Assembly: GCA_027604685.1 (NCBI GenBank)
Contig: JADHYX010000338.1
Location: forward strand, 1-24,320
Direction: 5' to 3'
Origin: Lobulomyces angularis
Lineage: Eukaryota; Chytridiomycota; Chytridiomycetes; Lobulomycetales; Lobulomycetaceae
DNA length: 24,320 nt
Both the position numbers and the translations under genes were made by a program. Under the pieces are notes generated by a model. It was given only the letters and a program-made list of their open reading frames with translations. It did no database searches and had not been told where the DNA came from. This document shows, piece after piece, positions 1-9,380 of the stretch. Each line of letters starts with the position of its first letter. Position 1 is the stretch's first letter.

Positions 1-106
1 GATGGTTGGGCTTATGCCGTAAACTTCAGGTAAATTCAATTTAAAATTTCTCATTAATTTAATTTTTAAAAAAATTAAAATACAAAAAGGTTAAATAAAA
101 ATTAAA

Positions 107-140
<34 letters not shown>

Positions 141-252
141 TAAAAAGATGTAAAAAAACTTGCAATTTAATATAGCTTTTCTTTTTCATTTTAAATGTTT
201 GCTTTTTATTATCATCTTCAGTAAGCGATTGTATTCTATGAATAAAATGTGA
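1..252 (+). CDS. Possible 3' end of an unidentified gene (5' truncated by the window edge)
   Basis: The first 29 bases read as an open exon, DGWAYAVNF, that stops at a good donor (AG|GTAAAT at 29/30). A matching phase-2 acceptor (TTCAG at 217-221) would continue for ten codons to TGA at 250-252. The D-G-W-x-Y pattern resembles the short motif of dysferlin (DysF) domains, but the following residues do not show the Arg/Trp-rich end of that domain, so I do not name it. The implied intron (192 nt) is longer than the others here, which weakens the model. A second open stretch at 275-402, bounded by TCTAG and GTACGT, could instead be an exon. What is really seen is one exon-like fragment at the very edge. 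Confidence 0.3.
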
Positions 253-799
253 TAATTTATATGGTTTTATCTAGGGTTTTTTATACATTCATTGATTTAA
301 AAATATTCTTAATTATAATATTTCTTATGAAACTCTTCCTATTAAATCGTATGTATAGATCAATGATTTATAAAAAGAAAGAATATAAAGCTATTATAAA
401 AGGTACGTTATTTTATTTTGAAAGTTGAAATTTGATTTCCTCTAAGTAAAATTTTGGTATTTTTATTTATTCAATAATGGATATTACAAGTTTATTACTA
501 CTGTCAATTTTTGAAAAAATTTTGTCTATTGAAGTATGGCATTATCCTTGTAACATTTTACTTTTTAGCATTATTGGATGCAAAAATCTAATGGAGAGTA
601 AATGATTTGGAAATTCGCACACAATTGTTGAAAAATAAATTTTTTATTAGAAAATTAAAAGAATGAAACCAATTCATATTTTAATTTTTATTAAAAAAAT
701 TAATACTTCTTAAGAAGTAAACTATTACAAAAAAGAGCAAAAGTAAGAAATTAGAAGACTATTATTAGTTTCACTAGAGGTTTCAATAAAAAAATTATA
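253..799. other. AT-rich spacer, no gene resolved
   Basis: There is no convincing coding sequence here. The only notable stretch is an open frame at about 275-402 that encodes a hydrophobic, Ile/Leu/Phe-rich peptide between splice-like borders; composition alone could explain it. The rest is A/T runs and the shared 3' region of the left-edge fragment and the small secreted-protein gene, which converge on it. Confidence 0.4.
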
Positions 800-1280
800 T
801 TAAGGTTGGTCGCTGAGATCACCCCAGATTAATGAGCCAAAAGGTCTCTGTTTTAACAAGCTGGTTAAATCTACTCTGTGTACCTTTTCCTTTCCATTAA
901 TCTGAACTTCGTGAACTGGACTGTCAGCACCGCAGTTCTGATCTAGTACCAAATTATTAAAAAAAATATATTTTCTAAATTAATTTAATTAAACCTTCAA
1001 AAAAGCCAACAAAAACATCAGTGTTTGCTGGAATGACTAGTTGGACTCTGTTAGCACCTGCAACAGAAGCAGGTAACGTGTTGCATGCTCGATCACAGTC
1101 ACTGCAAGTTCCTTCCAAGTTTAATCTACTAGATTTACCACCCTTTGTCTTGACATAGAGTTGAAGATCAGCAGCTATAGTTTTTGGAGATGATTAATTT
1201 GTTTTTTATTTTAACGTTTATTTCATACCAACAACAGCAAAAGTTAAAAAAACACAAAGAGATTGAAGAATAGTTTTCAT
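800..1280 (-). CDS. Small secreted cysteine-containing protein, family unknown
   Basis: A three-exon gene of 124 codons: 1280-1229, 1174-995 and 942-800, with introns of 54 and 51 nt. The first exon encodes a classic signal peptide (MKTILQSLCVFLTFAVVG) whose end coincides with the first intron. The mature part is about 105 residues, with three closely spaced cysteines (GTCSDCDRAC) and a fourth further on (DQNCGAD), enough for two disulfides. Several alternating hydrophobic strands (RVQLVIPA, DVFVGFF) suggest a small beta fold. The second intron has an unusual GTTTAA donor, but all three exons join in phase and end in a proper stop. I recognise no family. It could be a wall-associated or effector-like protein; that is inference from size and secretion only. 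Confidence 0.83.
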
Positions 1281-1439
1281 TGTTTTACTTATTTTTTTTT
1301 GTTTTATTTTTTGATTTTGATTTTTTAAAAAAAAAAAAAGATGTTGGATTTTATAGAAATTTTTTCACAATGGAGCATTTCAGCACAGCAAAAAAAAACA
1401 CAGTCCCAAACACCACTTCTGCTTCTGCACCAAAGAAAA

Positions 1440-1450
1440 GGGTTTATAGC
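1440..1450 (-). promoter_or_regulatory. Candidate TATA box of the small secreted-protein gene
   Basis: Read on the minus strand, TATAAACCC lies about 160 nt upstream of the ATG at 1280. It sits in a local patch (about 1370-1510) with clearly more G and C than its surroundings. The motif fits a TATA element and the patch fits a core promoter, but no transcript start is visible. Confidence 0.35.
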
Positions 1451-1712
1451 CATTACAAAACCCCAGGTGGTTTAATCATATTTCTGATTATCTTGTTTAA
1501 ACCTACTTGCTTGCAAACAATAGTTTAAAATAAGTTGCTGCGATACTTGAATTAAAAGAAACTTACCAAACTCTAGTCTTTTTTTTTTTTAGTTTAATAT
1601 GAAAATAATCAATAGAATTAAAAACTTCTTTAATTCTTCAATAGGTGTAATTCAAGTTTTTTTTGTTATATAAGAAAAGCAAAAAAAATGAAAAGAAATA
1701 AAATTTTTTATA

Positions 1713-1757
1713 TGAAAAAGAGATTATATTCAATTTGAAAAAGAGATTATATTCAAT
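1713..1757. repeat. Two-copy direct repeat, 22-bp unit, 23-bp period
   Basis: The unit TGAAAAAGAGATTATATTCAAT is present at 1713-1734 and identically at 1736-1757, separated by one T. It lies in the divergent promoter region; no function is evident. Confidence 0.9.
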
Positions 1758-2245
1758 ATTGCAATTGCTGTAATATTATCTTACTTTCTAAAGCTAAATA
1801 TAAAATAAAAAGTAACTTCAAATAATTAAAAATTTATTGTTGTGATTTTTAGTGTTGTTTTCATCTCCAATAAGAGTCTTCAAAAAAATATTACAAAAGA
1901 GGCTGTAAAACATCAAAACTAGATTAGATTCACTTACTAGCAACGTGATTTCACTATAGTGTGAGGACTACTATCTACAGTACATATACTTCTTTAAATA
2001 TTTCATTTTATAAACATTTTGTCGAAGTTTCAAATTTTTGTTGCTAATACAATGGTTGTGGGACCACTAGCTTTGTTTGGATATATTCAAAACATAGATA
2101 CTTTCTTTATTCTTTCCTTTTTGCCATATATTTTGAAACTGTTTTACTTTTTCCTATTAAATTTTAACTTTTTCTTCCACGCGAATTTTACAGAAATTTT
2201 AAGCAAAAAATATATTAAAAAAAAAAATCCACAAGATTAACAGGA

Positions 2246-2642
2246 ATGGCCAAATTAAACTTAAAAGAGAAAGAGGTTATGGCAAGACAATATTTTCTAA
2301 TTGGATTAGCATTTTTACCTTTTCTTCATACCATCAATTTTTTTCAAATATTTAATTTAAAAAAGGAAGAAAAGAGTTTGAATTTAAAAAAATGTAATTA
2401 ATTTTTTTTTTAATTAAGAAAACCAAAATTTTAAGAATCAAAGATAAAATTTTGAAAAATTACATTTAAATATATTTTTATTACTTTTGTTTTTATAATT
2501 TATAGATATGTATTATTCATTAGCTGGTTCCGTAATTTGGCTTGGTATTCTGTTGACGTGGTTTTCAGTGTTTCTTCTTAATAGAGTTGAATGGGGAAGT
2601 TTCGCAGATAGTATATCAGTAAATATTCCAATGGGAAGTTAA
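2246..2642 (+). CDS. PEN-2: PEN-2, gamma-secretase subunit
   Basis: Two exons, 2246-2393 and 2506-2642, joined across a 112-nt intron (GTAATT...TATAG) give 94 residues; human PEN-2 has 101. PEN-2 is the small membrane subunit that triggers presenilin maturation in the gamma-secretase complex, acting in ER, Golgi and endosomal membranes. The first hydrophobic stretch reads QYFLIGLAFLPFLHTIN, matching the family's FAFLPFLWLVN with its conserved Asn. The second exon gives the transmembrane part SLAGSVIWLGILLTWFSVFL. It ends WGSFADSISVNIPMG, matching the family's W-G-x-x-x-D-Y-L-S-F-x-I-P-L-G tail; D and S of the DYLSF motif are kept, Tyr and Phe are not. The start aligns with the family N-terminus. 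No other complex subunit (presenilin, nicastrin, APH-1) is in this window. Confidence 0.93.
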
Positions 2643-3122
2643 TACATTAAGACTACAATTTTATAACTTTCAATGTAATATAGCCTTATAGAGATTAACA
2701 AGTTTTGTAAATAAGAAATAATAAAAATCGTAACAAGTAGGAACATTTCTATTTGAGTATTTTTCATTATACTTTCAGTACATTTAACCAATTTTGTTTA
2801 AACTTTAAAAAATAAAAAAGAAAAATTACTTTTCTTTTTTTTTCTTTCTTAAGTCAAATTAATTTTAAAGTTACGATCCAGCAAACTTTTAAAAACATTG
2901 AAATAAAATAGCAGAATAAAATATAAAAAATTGTTTAATAAAAAGTATGAATATTGACGCAGGAAGGTAGAACAGAAAGTACGTCAATAATTTACCCCCA
3001 TAATTTGAAATTTACATAAATTTTTTTTTTTTTTTTTTGTTCTTATTTATTTATATAATTACTTATAAAAAAAAAAAAAAAATATAGAATAATAATAATT
3101 TTTAATATAATAATAATAATAC
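2643..3122. other. Intergenic region between PEN-2 and EPT1
   Basis: This carries the PEN-2 3' end and the promoter of the phosphotransferase. No coding sequence is seen. It includes a perfect inverted repeat with TGACG half-sites (2952-2989) and long T and A runs at about 3021-3081. Confidence 0.6.
2952..2989. promoter_or_regulatory. Inverted repeat with paired TGACG half-sites upstream of EPT1
   Basis: TATTGACG at 2952-2959 and its exact reverse complement CGTCAATA at 2982-2989 flank a 22-nt spacer, about 135 nt before the EPT1 start. TGACG is the half-site bound by ATF/CREB-type bZIP factors. It could instead be a hairpin near the 3' end of PEN-2. Confidence 0.4.
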
Positions 3123-4674
3123 ATGGTAGATTATACTTTAAGTAAAAAAGCCTTGGATAATTTAAAACTTTACAAGGTAACATTAAAAAAAAAACAGGTT
3201 TTGTTTAAACTAGTAAATTAAATAAAATAAAGTATGCTTCAATAGACAAGTCGTTTATATCAAATCACATACTGAGACATTATTGGAATGCATGCACTGA
3301 ATTATTCCCACTTTGGATAGCTCCAAATTTGATTACACTAATTGGCTTTAGTTTTGTGATATTAAGCTTTTTGTTGAGTTTAATATTCACTCCAAATTAT
3401 GACTATAAAGATCCTTCTTGGCTATTCTATTTGTAAAATTCAACCATGAAATTTTTTTTTTTAACTTTAATTTTATTGTTTAGTTATGCCTTTAGTTTAT
3501 GGACTTACTCAACTTTTGATAATGTTGATGGAAAGCAGGCTAGACGAACCGGCTCCAGTTCACCTTTAGGAGAACTCTTTGATCAGTATTATTTATTTTT
3601 GATTTTCATATTCATTTTTATTTTTTAATAGTGGGTGTGATGCATTAAATTGTTGTTTTGGAGCAATGGTTCAAGCGTCTGGTTTAGGCTTAGGCTATTC
3701 CTGGTACTCTGTTAGCTTACTGTTTATTACTTTTACTCCTTTTTTTTTTTCAACGTGGGAAACTTATCACACTGGTGCACTTTATTTAGGATACATTAAT
3801 GGTCCAACGGAAGGACTTATTATGGCTTGTGTGATGTTATCAATGTCAGGCTACTTTGGTAAAGATTTATTTTTTGTTTCAAATGTTGTCTAAGTTGTTG
3901 TTGTTTATTTCCTTTCAAGGACCTAAGTATTGGTGGAATCCTGCGATATCTTTTTTTCCCTTTTTGGAAGGAATCGTACCTTCTGATTGGACAATAATTG
4001 ATTTTTTCATTCTTGGATTAATTGTATTATTATTCACTACACAAATACCAGTCAGCGTGTATCGAGTGATTCAAAGTTGCAACGAAAAAAAAAAAAGCGT
4101 GAAAGAAGCTTTAAGTCAAATACTTAGCTTTGTATTTTTTATGGGCTCAATATTTGCTTGGTTAGCAAGTCCCCATAGTCATATTGTAGAAAAGTATCTT
4201 CCAGTATTTGCAATTACAGTAGGAATTGTGTTTGGAAGAGTTGCTGTAAGAAATTTTTTTTCTTTTTTTTTTTTAATCAAAAAATTTTTTAGTCTAAAAT
4301 AATTCTAGCTCATGTGACAAAATCTGAATTTCCAATGTTTACAGTTTTACTAATTCCGCTATTTATTGGAGCAGTAATTTCAAATGCACCAGAACTTTTT
4401 AATATGTATAAACAAAAACCAATAATAGAATATAAAGCATTTATTGAATTTTAATTTTTTAGAAAACCTATATTTGATGAAAGAACGGAGGAATTATATT
4501 TGTATACATATCTAGTAGCATCGATGATCGTATATGGTGAGAAAACTTCAAAGTATTTTTTTTATGTTGTGTTTAATAGGATATTGGAGTAACACTGTAA
4601 TTGAAGCTTTTTGCAGTCATCTTAAAATCAAATGCTTTAAAATAAAAGATATTAGAAAAGAAAAAAAGAATTAA
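3123..4674 (+). CDS. EPT1: Ethanolamine/choline phosphotransferase (CDP-alcohol phosphotransferase, EPT1/CEPT1 type)
   Basis: Eight exons: 3123-3176, 3233-3432, 3484-3585, 3632-3858, 3920-4245, 4293-4405, 4463-4536 and 4580-4674. They give 396 residues, as in yeast Ept1 (391) and human CEPT1 (416). The enzyme makes phosphatidylethanolamine and/or phosphatidylcholine from the CDP-alcohol and diacylglycerol, the last step of the Kennedy pathway, in ER/Golgi membranes. The full catalytic signature D-G-x2-A-R-x8-G-x3-D-x3-D is present (DGKQARR, then GELFDHGCD), at about residues 93-115. The third intron splits the His codon between the two last aspartates. Also seen are [12 protein letters not shown] and AHVTKSEF, and about seven to ten hydrophobic segments. 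The tail is lysine-rich. Which alcohol it prefers cannot be told. Introns are 43-61 nt; the first acceptor is AAAG. Confidence 0.97.
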
Positions 4675-5273
4675 AAAGAAATAAAAAAGGATTTGGATAA
4701 AATTTTTTTTTTTTTTTTTGCATTTTTTCAGATTATTTTTTTTTTTTTTTTTTTCAATAAATGTTTCTAGAAAAAAAAAATTAAAAAAAATAGAAATATT
4801 AAGTAATTGAGTAGTTACTTAACATCGAATCAATTTTTTCCGAAAAAAAAAAAAAAATTTATGATTAAATTTTTTTAAAAAAAAAAAAAAAATCAAATAA
4901 AAAAAATAATTAAAAATTTTTTTTAAAAAATTTTTTCTTTTGATAAAAAAGTAGATTTATTATTATTCTTTTTTGGATTTTTTTTCATGTCAAACTGGAG
5001 GTTTTTTCGGATTTAAGGGTTTTGAGGAGCTCAGCCACCCAGCTGGGACAGGGGTTTTGGCTGCGTCCGTTACACACATTTAGAAGCAAGATTTATTTTT
5101 GGAATTTTTTTTTTTTTTTTTATTGAAATTTTTGAAAAGATCTGAAAAATTTTTTTATTAAAGTCGAACAAAAAAAAAAAAAAAAAGAAAATTAGAATAA
5201 AAACAAAAAAGAAAAGGTTTTTTTTTGGAAAAAAAATTACGCAGACGAATTGAAAAAAAAAGTTTTTTACAAA
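4675..5273. other. Intergenic region upstream of the GATA factor
   Basis: Mostly A/T homopolymers (long T runs at 4701-4755, A runs at 4840-4900 and 5170-5190). The exception is a distinctly less AT-rich patch at about 4990-5095 containing nested inverted repeats. No coding sequence is seen. Confidence 0.6.
5032..5063. promoter_or_regulatory. Nested inverted repeats upstream of the GATA gene
   Basis: CAGCCA (5032-5037) pairs with TGGCTG (5058-5063). Directly inside lies a perfect 10-bp palindrome, CCCAGCTGGG (5038-5047), with a CAGCTG E-box core. The patch sits about 210-240 nt upstream of the GATA-factor start and stands out in an A/T-only background, so a protein-binding element is plausible; the function is not shown. 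Confidence 0.4.
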
Positions 5274-6540
5274 ATGCAGTCACTTGTGCATCATCATCCA
5301 CCATTAAGCATTGATTACTATTCGGAAAACAAGAACAGTCTCACAAATGGGGAAAAATTAAGTCATTCCCAAATTCATAACAACTCTTCAAACAATATTT
5401 CCTCCTACAACGACCTCAATAATGGAGATTTTCTTGAAAGTGAGGAGGATTTGGGTTTGGAGGATGACTACGGTTTAAGAATTATATCAAACACAGCGAC
5501 TAATTCTAGTCTTATTCAAAATAATAGTCAGATTCAAATTATTGATAATAATCACAAAAGTAATCAACAAAATTTGGAAGTTCACCCATATAAAAAGGCT
5601 CTAGATGAAGTATTAAAAAAAAATAAATTAGGTACAATTATTGAAAATTATTATCTATTCATTATAAATATTTTTTTTTTTTTTTTGTTTTTTTTTTTTA
5701 TTTTTTAGTTAATATTTTAAGCGGAACCTCTTCAAATAATCAGCAGTCAAGTTCTGCACCTCATAAATCACAACAGCAACCACAGCAGCACTCTAATTCA
5801 AGTTTCAATGACACTAACAATCATCATTTGTTAGACGATGATATTTTACAAGCAGCTAATTTACTTTTCAATACTTTTCAACAATCTTCTCATAATCATT
5901 ATCGAAATTTTCAAGAAAATTTAAAAAAGGATACAAAAACATCCGATAAAAGAAAAAATTATGATAATCAAGGTAAGTTAGTTTATTTCCTTTTTTTTTT
6001 TTTTTATTAAAGTTAAATAATTTTTTAGGAAGTAGTGAAGAAGACGAAAAGAGTGAAGTAAAAAAAAAAAATATCCAAGACAAAGATGAAGAGTGGAACG
6101 TGAAAACTTCAACAGAGTTTGATCTTAACTCCCAAAAAATAGTTAGACCTTTAACACCGAAAAGACAAAAATCCAACCAAAAAACTACACCAGCATCACC
6201 AAAACCTAAAGTAAAAAAAGAAACAGCAGTAAAAAAAATCTCCAAAAAGAGTTTAAGAGAAAGTAGTAATTCACCAGGAATAGGTGCAGCAGGAACTGAA
6301 ATGGAAAGGCAGGTTTCTACTGATTCCAGTAAGAGTGCCAGTAACAGTGGGAATAATCAAGCTGGAAGAGTTTGTTCTTTTTGTGCTGCAACTTCAACTC
6401 CTATGTGGAGACATGGTCCAAGCAACTTCCCGTAAGTTTATTAATAAAGAGTACACATTGTAACGATTGTTTAATTTACAAATAGGGATCTCTGCAATAA
6501 ATGTGGAGTGAAGAATATGAGGGGTCGATTATTTATGTGA
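5274..6540 (+). CDS. GATA-type zinc-finger transcription factor
   Basis: Four exons, 5274-5631, 5709-5972, 6029-6431 and 6486-6540, give 359 residues. I start at the ATG of MQSLVHHHPP; upstream in this frame there is no other ATG. Residues 1-200 are low complexity, rich in Asn, Ser, Gln and His, with an acidic patch (ESEEDLGLEDDYG) that could activate transcription. About 230-300 is basic and Pro/Lys-rich, a likely nuclear localisation region. The only domain is one GATA finger at 323-348: CSFC, TPMWRHGPSNFP, LCNKCGVKNMRGR. It has C-x2-C-x18-C-x2-C spacing, and the protein ends three residues after that block. The x18 loop and the GVKNMRGRL tail resemble plant, slime-mould and White-collar-type fingers more than the x17 fingers of animals. 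The last intron cuts through the finger. The target genes are unknown. Confidence 0.93.
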
Positions 6541-7121
6541 AACATCATTTCATCATCAAAAAAGTTTTTTTATATTTTTTACTGGCATTATTTATTTCAA
6601 AACCTCAAAAGTGATTCAATTACCTCTTAATTTTCAAAAAAAAAAAAAAGGAAATTTTTTTATCAAGTTTTCTTAAAAACTTAAAAAAAAATTAAATTTA
6701 ATTTTTTTTTTTAATTTTTTTTGGGTTAAAATTTTGGTTTTTTTTTTTTTTTCTGCATTATTTCATGTCATTTTTTTTTATTTTGTTTCTTTATATGCAT
6801 TTTATAATTATTTTTTAAAAAAAAAAAAAAAAAAAATAATGATAATTAAAATTAAAAATTATATTCCTCTTTATACATTTTTTTTTGTAAAAAATTTTCT
6901 TAAATCAAAAAAAAAAAGAAAAAAAAAAATTACTATTTTTTTTTTTTTAATTATCCAATTTTTTAACTGTTTACAAAAAGAAAAGTCAAACGCTTTTGAA
7001 ATAATGTTGAGGTTGTTAAAAAATTTTGAGTTTGCTAATTAGTTTTGAAAAATTCTGAATGTAAAAAAAAAAGGAAAATCTTTGAGGTGAAAAGCTATCA
7101 AACAAAAGAAAAAAAAAAGGA
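6541..7121. other. Convergent 3' region between the GATA gene and MDM35
   Basis: A/T runs dominate. A 102-codon frame at 6734-7042 is only Phe, Lys, Ile and Leu from T and A homopolymers and is not a gene. The tails of two convergent transcripts presumably lie here. Confidence 0.6.
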
Positions 7122-7449
7122 TCAACTTTCTTTTTTATCATATTCCACTTCTTCCTTTTGAGCGCCTTTGATTAAATCATCAAGATTTCTATCTTTAATA
7201 GCATTCTACATAAATAAAATTAAAAAATGGGACCTTATAAAAAACAAACCCAAACACAAGTTTGGTAGAGTTTAAAAATAGGATCGCACTCCTTATCATC
7301 TTTTACACCTTTCAAAAATTTTTCAGAGTACTTGTTTATTTTTTTTTTTGTTTTTTAATAGTTAATGTTTATATTCATAATACCCATTTGTTAAAACAGT
7401 TGTCATAGTTTGTCTTTAATTTTGTACATTCTTCAGATATAGATGCCAT
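7122..7449 (-). CDS. MDM35: MDM35/TRIAP1, mitochondrial twin CX9C lipid-transfer partner
   Basis: Three exons, 7449-7384, 7330-7250 and 7205-7122, give 76 residues, the size of human TRIAP1 (76) and yeast Mdm35 (86). The product works in the mitochondrial intermembrane space. There the family binds PRELI/Ups proteins, stabilises them, and moves phosphatidic acid or phosphatidylserine between membranes. Both CX9C motifs are complete: C-TKLKTNYDN-C and C-DPIFKLYQT-C. The linker YSEKFLKG is the family hallmark (WFAEKFLKG). Such proteins need no cleavable signal and are imported through Mia40. The second intron uses the rare donor TGG|GTTTGT, supported by a phase-0 join that restores the family order C-V-x-x-A-I-K. 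The gene is divergent from CNOT11, with 312 nt between the two starts. Confidence 0.94.
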
Positions 7450-7761
7450 CTTTTTTTTTTTTTTTTTATTCTAAAGAGGGTATGTGTTTTAATTTTTTTT
7501 CTTTTTTTTTTTTTTAAAAAAATTTTAATTTTTATATTTTTTTTTTTTTTAAAAAATTTTAATTTTTATATTTTACCATTTTTTTTTTTTTTTTTTTTCA
7601 ATAGAATTAAAAGAAAAAAATTTTAAAAATTAAAAAAAAAATAAAAACGAAAAAGTAAATTTAAAAAAAGATATAAATTGTTTTCTTTACATTTTTTTAA
7701 ATTCAAAAAGAAAACTGCAATCGCAAGAAAAAAAGGGCAAGGGGGAAGGAAAAGAAAAAAA
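7450..7761. promoter_or_regulatory. Divergent promoter region of MDM35 and CNOT11
   Basis: These 312 nt separate two start codons facing away from each other. The sequence is nearly pure A/T, with a tandem duplication of about 35 bp: AAAAAATTTTAATTTTTATA occurs at about 7517 and again at 7551, each preceded by a T run. A more G-containing purine stretch (AAAGGGCAAGGGGGAAGG) lies just before the CNOT11 ATG. No distinct TATA or other element can be chosen. Confidence 0.5.
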
Positions 7762-9380
7762 ATGAATCAAAACGTTATACCATTGGAAGAAATATTAAAT
7801 TTTTTAAGTCAACCGAGTACATTAAATTTAACATTTGAGCAGATTCACAACAGTTTTTTAAGTTTTTTAAAAATTAAAACTTCGAAAAGTAACAACGTCA
7901 CTTTAAATTTATTAAAAAATGTCCTCTTTATATTATTTCTTAACGAAAAGTTACTGCTACCAAAAATTTTGTTTTCAAGTTTTATCAAGTATTCGTTGTT
8001 ATATTCTCTATATCAACTGTGCAAGTTAAATGAAATTTTGTTTCCTTTTTTAGACGGTAAGGACATGTTACTAAATAAAATTTGTGTATTGATTTTAAAC
8101 GGCTTTTCGTTGGTATTTTTATCGTTGTAAATATTTTATTAATTTTTTTCTTTTTCAGTCTAACATTCAACTAAAAAGTGTAACAAACTTGCCAGTACAA
8201 AAATATCACAAAATTTCAAACTTTATATCCACGCTAAGCGTAAAAGAGCTAGATTTAAAAATTAGTAAGCCGTTGGAGACGATAAGAGAGGCAACGGAGA
8301 TGACAAGAGAGATTATTCAATTTTATGCATTTACTTTTTTAATTTTTTCAAACAATAATAATAGCAATAATTCTTCAATAAATTTTAATCAATTACAAGA
8401 TTCAAAAAAAGTTTTAAATTTTTTAAATAATTTTAATTTAAATTGTTACTTTACAATTTTACCACCAAAAATTTTTTTACAAAGTTTTTTATTAAAAAAT
8501 GAAAAAAGTTTGAGATACTTTGATGTTATTAAGCATTCAAAAAATCAAGCTGTTTTGAGCTTAACGGAACAAACAGTAAAAAAAATAATTAAAAAATTTA
8601 TAAAAAAAAAAAAAAAAATTTTTTATCTGCTGTTTATTAAAAAAAAATAAAATTAAATTTTTAGGAGATTTTAGCAGATCTAAATGAAAATGAATTTTTT
8701 TATCTAAGTCTTGAACTGACTGAAATTGAAGTTATAGATTTAATTGATTTTAATACCCAAATTAGTGTTGCAATCTTACTACTGTATAAAAAATATGGAA
8801 GATTGGAATTGTATAAATTAAAATAAAAAGAAACATTAACATTTTTTTTTTTTTTTTTAGTTATCTGCAAAGTTTATTAAATTCAAATTTAACTTTAAAC
8901 AAACTAGAAGTATTAAATCAAATTTCAAAATTTTTTAAACTAAAAAGTGAACTAAATTTTTTGGAAAAGTTTATTCAAAATTTATTTCAAACTTGTTACC
9001 AAGAAAAATTTGAGCAAAAAAAACAAAGGCTGGTGAGGTTGACCTCAGTTTTTTTATCAAGTTTAATAAAAAATAAAATATTTTTGATAAACAATAACAC
9101 TACCAATACTTCAGATGTAAATAACTTTAAAAACGACGTAGCTGGTGATTTTAGTGGCAACATTAAAAAAAAAAAAAAAAAAAAAATTTCAAATGAACAG
9201 GATGAAAGTGAGGAAGATGAACAAGAACTGAATGGACCCACAACAAATTTAGGTAGCAAAAAGATGGAGATTTTAATTGAAATTGAAGGTTTTTGTTTAG
9301 AATTTGGTAGAATTAGTGAAGCTAGTGATTTATTTAGAATTGTAAAAAAAGAATTTTATAATGTTGATTACAACAAATAA
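7762..9380 (+). CDS. CNOT11: CCR4-NOT complex subunit 11 (CNOT11)
   Basis: Four exons, 7762-8112, 8159-8575, 8665-8810 and 8861-9380, give 477 residues (human CNOT11 has 510). With CNOT10, the family forms a module docked on the CNOT1 N-terminus of the cytoplasmic deadenylase that shortens mRNA poly(A) tails. The N-terminal helical region is weakly conserved. The C-terminal domain is clear: LTEQTEILADLNENEFFYLS, then VAILLLYKKYGRLEFYLQSL. Next come RLVRLTSVFLSSLIKNKI (about 361-378) and EIEGFCLEFGRISEASDLFR (about 445-464). These match the human blocks RLVRLVCVFLQSLIRNKI and [20 protein letters not shown]. Between these two blocks lies an in-frame insert of about 60 residues with a seven-Lys run followed by an acidic stretch. 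Exon borders of the poorly conserved N-terminus (donor TTG|GTATTT at 8113) are less certain. Confidence 0.91.

Larger units (their letters stand above)
1281..2245. other. Divergent intergenic region between the small secreted-protein gene and PEN-2
   Basis: This holds the promoters of both flanking genes. It contains the less AT-rich patch at 1370-1510, a two-copy direct repeat at 1713-1757, a 10-bp palindrome at 1952-1961, and a 62-codon ATG frame (2052-2240) that ends five bases before the PEN-2 start. I see no spliced gene in it. Confidence 0.6.

Noticed and set aside
1280..1528. 82-codon plus-strand frame opposite the small secreted-protein promoter
   Set aside because: It starts in T and A runs, begins with a non-ATG codon and covers the promoter patch of the divergent gene; no homology or splice signal supports it.
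1951..1964. TCACTATAG resembling the end of a phage T7 promoter, suggesting vector sequence
   Set aside because: Only nine bases match and the upstream T7 bases are absent; the match is better explained by the local palindrome CACTATAGTG.
6734..7042. 102-codon frame after the GATA gene
   Set aside because: It is built almost entirely from Phe, Lys, Ile and Leu codons produced by T and A homopolymers.
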